DNA of 64,000 nucleotides. Origin: Blastocatellia bacterium. GTDB taxonomy: Bacteria; Acidobacteriota; Blastocatellia; Chloracidobacteriales; JADJPF01. Location of the stretch: the NCBI GenBank assembly GCA_025057015.1, contig JANWYG010000017.1, positions 124,001 through 188,000 on the forward strand. Reading direction: 5' to 3'. Positions 62,135 to 64,000 of this stretch are shown here, one piece after another. The position numbers and the translations under genes are program-made. The notes below the pieces were generated by a model. It made no database searches and was not told the DNA's origin. It worked only from the letters and a program-made list of their open reading frames with translations. How positions within the stretch are numbered: the first letter of the stretch is position 1; each line of letters opens with the position of its first letter.

Positions 62135-62496
62135 TAGCTCCTCGATACTAAGAACACTCCCAAGCAGATGACTAGTACACCTATGAACCTCACTAGCCCG
62201 ACAGGCTCGCCGAAGAAAACCCTAGATAGCAGCACGACCAACACAAAACCTAGGCTAGTAAACGGATAGGCAAAGCTTAGATCCAGCTTAGACACAGCAG
62301 CTATCCAAGCAAGCGAACCTATGAAAGCTAATACAAATCCTGCCAGCACCCACAAGTTCATCAACGCCTTAACCAGGAAAGCTGTTCCTTGCAGGAGATC
62401 TGTCGGCATTTCGCCGAGGTGGTTCGTCGCATGTTTCAGCATTAATTGCCCTGCTACAGTACAGACTACCGTGATGAAAATATATAAATATGCCAT
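62134..62496 (-). CDS. Small EamA/SMR-type transporter (ArnE/ArnF-like)
   Basis: The 120-residue protein has four membrane helices (AYLYIFITVVCTVAGQLMLKHATNH, FLVKALMNLWVLAGFVLAFIGSLAWIAAVS, DLSFAYPFTSLGFVLVVLLS, VGLVRFIGVLVICLGVFLVS). ArnE/F-type proteins flip lipid-linked amino sugars across the inner membrane; an unusual name-only call is possible, but position next to an aminotransferase and a GT2 supports it. It starts one base after the epimerase stop. Confidence 0.85.
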   Translation of the reverse strand: MAYLYIFITVVCTVAGQLMLKHATNHLGEMPTDLLQGTAFLVKALMNLWVLAGFVLAFIGSLAWIAAVSKLDLSFAYPFTSLGFVLVVLLSRVFFGEPVGLVRFIGVLVICLGVFLVSRS

Positions 62497-62497
62497 A

Positions 62498-63520
62498 TCA
62501 ATAATACTCTACCGTGCCATCACGCTTTTTAATAGGCACATGCCGCATCCACTGCAGTTTTTTCCACCAATCGACGTTTGAGGCATACCAATCTATAGTT
62601 TTTTCCAATCCCTTCTCGAAGCTCGTCTTTGGACGCCAGCCGAGGCGTTTATGTAACTTCTCATACGTCGCTAAGTGATGCTGTACCTGTCCTGGTCTCT
62701 CGCCTATAAACCTAATAAGCGTCTTAGGCTTATCCAGAAGTTCGAGCACTTTCTCTGCCAAGCTCAGCACGTCTAGATCAAAGCCTGTACCGACATTGAA
62801 TACCTCACCTTTGACAAGTGATAGGTCAGCATGTAAGACAGCATCGATAGCTTCACAGGTATCTTCCACAAAGCTCCAATCACGTCTAGACTGTCCGTCA
62901 CCGTGCACAGTAAGTGGCTCATTTTGTAGTGCAGCAGTGATAAACCTCGGTACTACCTTCTCTAAGTGTTGATAAGGTCCGTATTGGTTAAACGGGCGCA
63001 GTATCACTGCAGGTATGTCATAAGTCGCCCAATACGAGTAAACTAGCCGGTCAGCTCCTGCTTTAGCGCTCGCATACGGCGTCATCGGGTTCAGGGGATG
63101 GTCCTCATCCATTGGGAAACGTAATGCTGTCCCATAGACCTCGGATGTCGATATATGTATGAAACGCTCAACTCGCGAATGCTCTAGCACTGCAGCAGCT
63201 ACGGTCTGAGTACCTAGAACGTCGGTTTCGAAAAATATTCGATCGTCAAAGATAGATCTAGCTACATGTGATTCAGCGGCAAAATGGACTACGGCGTCAC
63301 TTCGTGATACCAAGCTCTCTACTAGCCCAGCATTATTCACGTTCCCGTACCAAAACTCAAATCTCGGACTGCCTTTTATCTCTTCCGGTATATTTTCCAG
63401 ACTACCTGCATAAGTAAGCAGGTCAAGCACCAGCAGCCTATAAGGATACTTATGGTATAAATAACGCACGAAGTTACTACCTATAAATCCTGCCCCACCG
63501 GTTATAAGTATGGTTTTCAT
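62498..63520 (-). CDS. NAD-dependent epimerase/dehydratase (RmlB-like)
   Basis: A Rossmann start (ILITGGAGFIGSNFVRYLY) is followed by VVHFAAESHVARSI, HISTSEVYG (Ser-Glu in place of the Thr-Asp-Glu typical of RmlB), YASAKAG (Tyr-x-x-x-Lys) and RPFNQYGPYQ. It may be a 4,6-dehydratase or an epimerase acting on a nucleotide sugar. It would supply the ketosugar for the aminotransferase. The gene is adjacent to the next on both sides (one-base gaps), which suggests one operon. Confidence 0.9.
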   Translation of the reverse strand: MKTILITGGAGFIGSNFVRYLYHKYPYRLLVLDLLTYAGSLENIPEEIKGSPRFEFWYGNVNNAGLVESLVSRSDAVVHFAAESHVARSIFDDRIFFETDVLGTQTVAAAVLEHSRVERFIHISTSEVYGTALRFPMDEDHPLNPMTPYASAKAGADRLVYSYWATYDIPAVILRPFNQYGPYQHLEKVVPRFITAALQNEPLTVHGDGQSRRDWSFVEDTCEAIDAVLHADLSLVKGEVFNVGTGFDLDVLSLAEKVLELLDKPKTLIRFIGERPGQVQHHLATYEKLHKRLGWRPKTSFEKGLEKTIDWYASNVDWWKKLQWMRHVPIKKRDGTVEYY

Positions 63521-63521
63521 C

Positions 63522-64000
63522 TCAGTTCTGTCTTAGCACGGAAGCGCTATGGTCACCGTAGTTCATTATCAGATCCAGGGCTGAGCAGTAAGGAATGAAG
63601 TCTCCATGTAGCTGATTGTAGACAGGATGATGATAACCATGGTACTCCACTTCTATACCATAGCAGCCAAACAGCTCTTCATCCAGGTAGTTTTTAGCTG
63701 CATCTCCGGTAAGATATTTCTTCGCGCCGAGCTTGCGACATATCTCCACAAGCCGCTCAGTCTTACTACCAGCTACGCCAAGCCGCGAAGAGTACACAAT
63801 CGGTGTAGATATCTCCAACCATTCTCTCAGATACATTATCAGATGCATATCTAGGTCGAGCAAAAGCTTATATTGCTGGCATAGTATTTGTCGCAAGCCT
63901 GCAAAAACCCTGTCAAAGAAAGGTGCTCGAGCATAACAGGCTTTAATAGATCCAAGATGTTTCCTGATCCAGTTCTGAGAGTAATCTATCAAAGCTTGAT
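63522..64000 (-). CDS. WbqC-family protein, 5' end outside window
   Basis: The frame is open beyond the last base of the window, so the N-terminus is missing; a TTG at 63992 is not a true start. The visible part (WIRKHLGSIKACYARAPFFDRVFAGLRQIL, PIVYSSRLGVAGSKTERLVEICRKLGAKKYLTGDAAKNYLDEELF, VEYHGYHHPVYNQLHGDFIPYCSALDLIMNYG) matches the C-terminal part of WbqC-like proteins of O-antigen and glycan clusters. They are thought to transfer amino acids or acyl groups to amino sugars, though their activity is poorly known. It is first in the cluster that ends at 59477. Confidence 0.85.
   Translation of the reverse strand, partial: QALIDYSQNWIRKHLGSIKACYARAPFFDRVFAGLRQILCQQYKLLLDLDMHLIMYLREWLEISTPIVYSSRLGVAGSKTERLVEICRKLGAKKYLTGDAAKNYLDEELFGCYGIEVEYHGYHHPVYNQLHGDFIPYCSALDLIMNYGDHSASVLRQN

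Noticed and set aside
59477-64000. True Arn (aminoarabinose) operon
   Set aside because: ArnA, ArnT and ArnD are not visible; the epimerase active site is not that of ArnA, so only a likeness is claimed.
1-64000. tRNA or rRNA genes
   Set aside because: No cloverleaf or rRNA-like sequence was recognised in the short intergenic gaps by eye; a covariance-model scan would be needed to exclude them.

Overview
The window looks like chromosomal DNA of a Gram-negative acidobacterium (Acidobacteriota, perhaps Blastocatellia), at roughly 45-50% G+C by eye. This rests on the combination of an outer-membrane toolkit (complete tolQ-tolR-tolA-tolB-pal-cpoB run, lpxB, beta-barrel protein), many Ser/Thr kinases and PATAN/DUF4388 proteins, an MglA-type GTPase with a Roadblock protein, and large propeller sensors. 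I could not run a similarity search, so the assignment is inference. No rRNA, tRNA, CRISPR array, IS element or prophage was seen.

Layout. 1-2.8 kb: 3' part of a Ser/Thr kinase-DUF4388 gene, an FKBP lipoprotein and a double-PDZ protein. 2.8-7.4 kb: DUF4388-DnaJ-TPR membrane protein, TetR regulator with a clear palindromic operator candidate, D-lactate dehydrogenase and SSB. 7.4-12.6 kb: Tol-Pal operon on the minus strand. 12.8-16.2 kb: miaB, a DUF151 nuclease, an unknown protein, xerD. 16.6-24.2 kb: four overlapping plus-strand genes: a flippase-like membrane protein, a 1291-residue periplasmic propeller joined through a membrane helix to a cytoplasmic P-loop NTPase, a second NTPase joined to a Ser/Thr kinase, and an exported unknown. 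24.2-34.3 kb: outer-membrane barrel, DinB, V4R-like protein, ArsA-like ATPase, Na+/H+ antiporter, short-chain dehydrogenase, XRE regulator, ArsC, NtrC-type regulator, coiled-coil protein, M48 protease. 34.3-44.7 kb: purH, mglA-roadblock, AlbA-type protein, response regulator, two divergent ferritin-like paralogues, homoserine dehydrogenase and citrate synthase. 44.8-52.9 kb: a BrxC/PglY-like ATPase with no defence partners, two DUF4388-TPR proteins (one with two degenerate J domains) and a hybrid histidine kinase. 52.9-57.9 kb: an HU-like domain in frame with an actin-like ATPase, then ccsA/hemX, hemA, hemC, hemD. 57.9-64 kb: lpxB, then a minus-strand glycan cluster (methyltransferase, GT2, PLP aminotransferase, EamA-like small transporter, NAD-dependent epimerase, WbqC-like fragment).

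Three observations stand out. First, base-composition skew changes sign near 25.8-26.6 kb, and the gap at that point holds a dif-like sequence (25876-25903), so the window may cross the replication terminus. Second, one reading frame encodes an HU-type DNA-binding domain followed by an actin-like ATPase, with a ribosome-binding site and ATG at the domain boundary. Third, the coupled propeller-NTPase / NTPase-kinase operon looks like a one-way transmembrane relay that ends in Ser/Thr phosphorylation rather than in a His-Asp pair.
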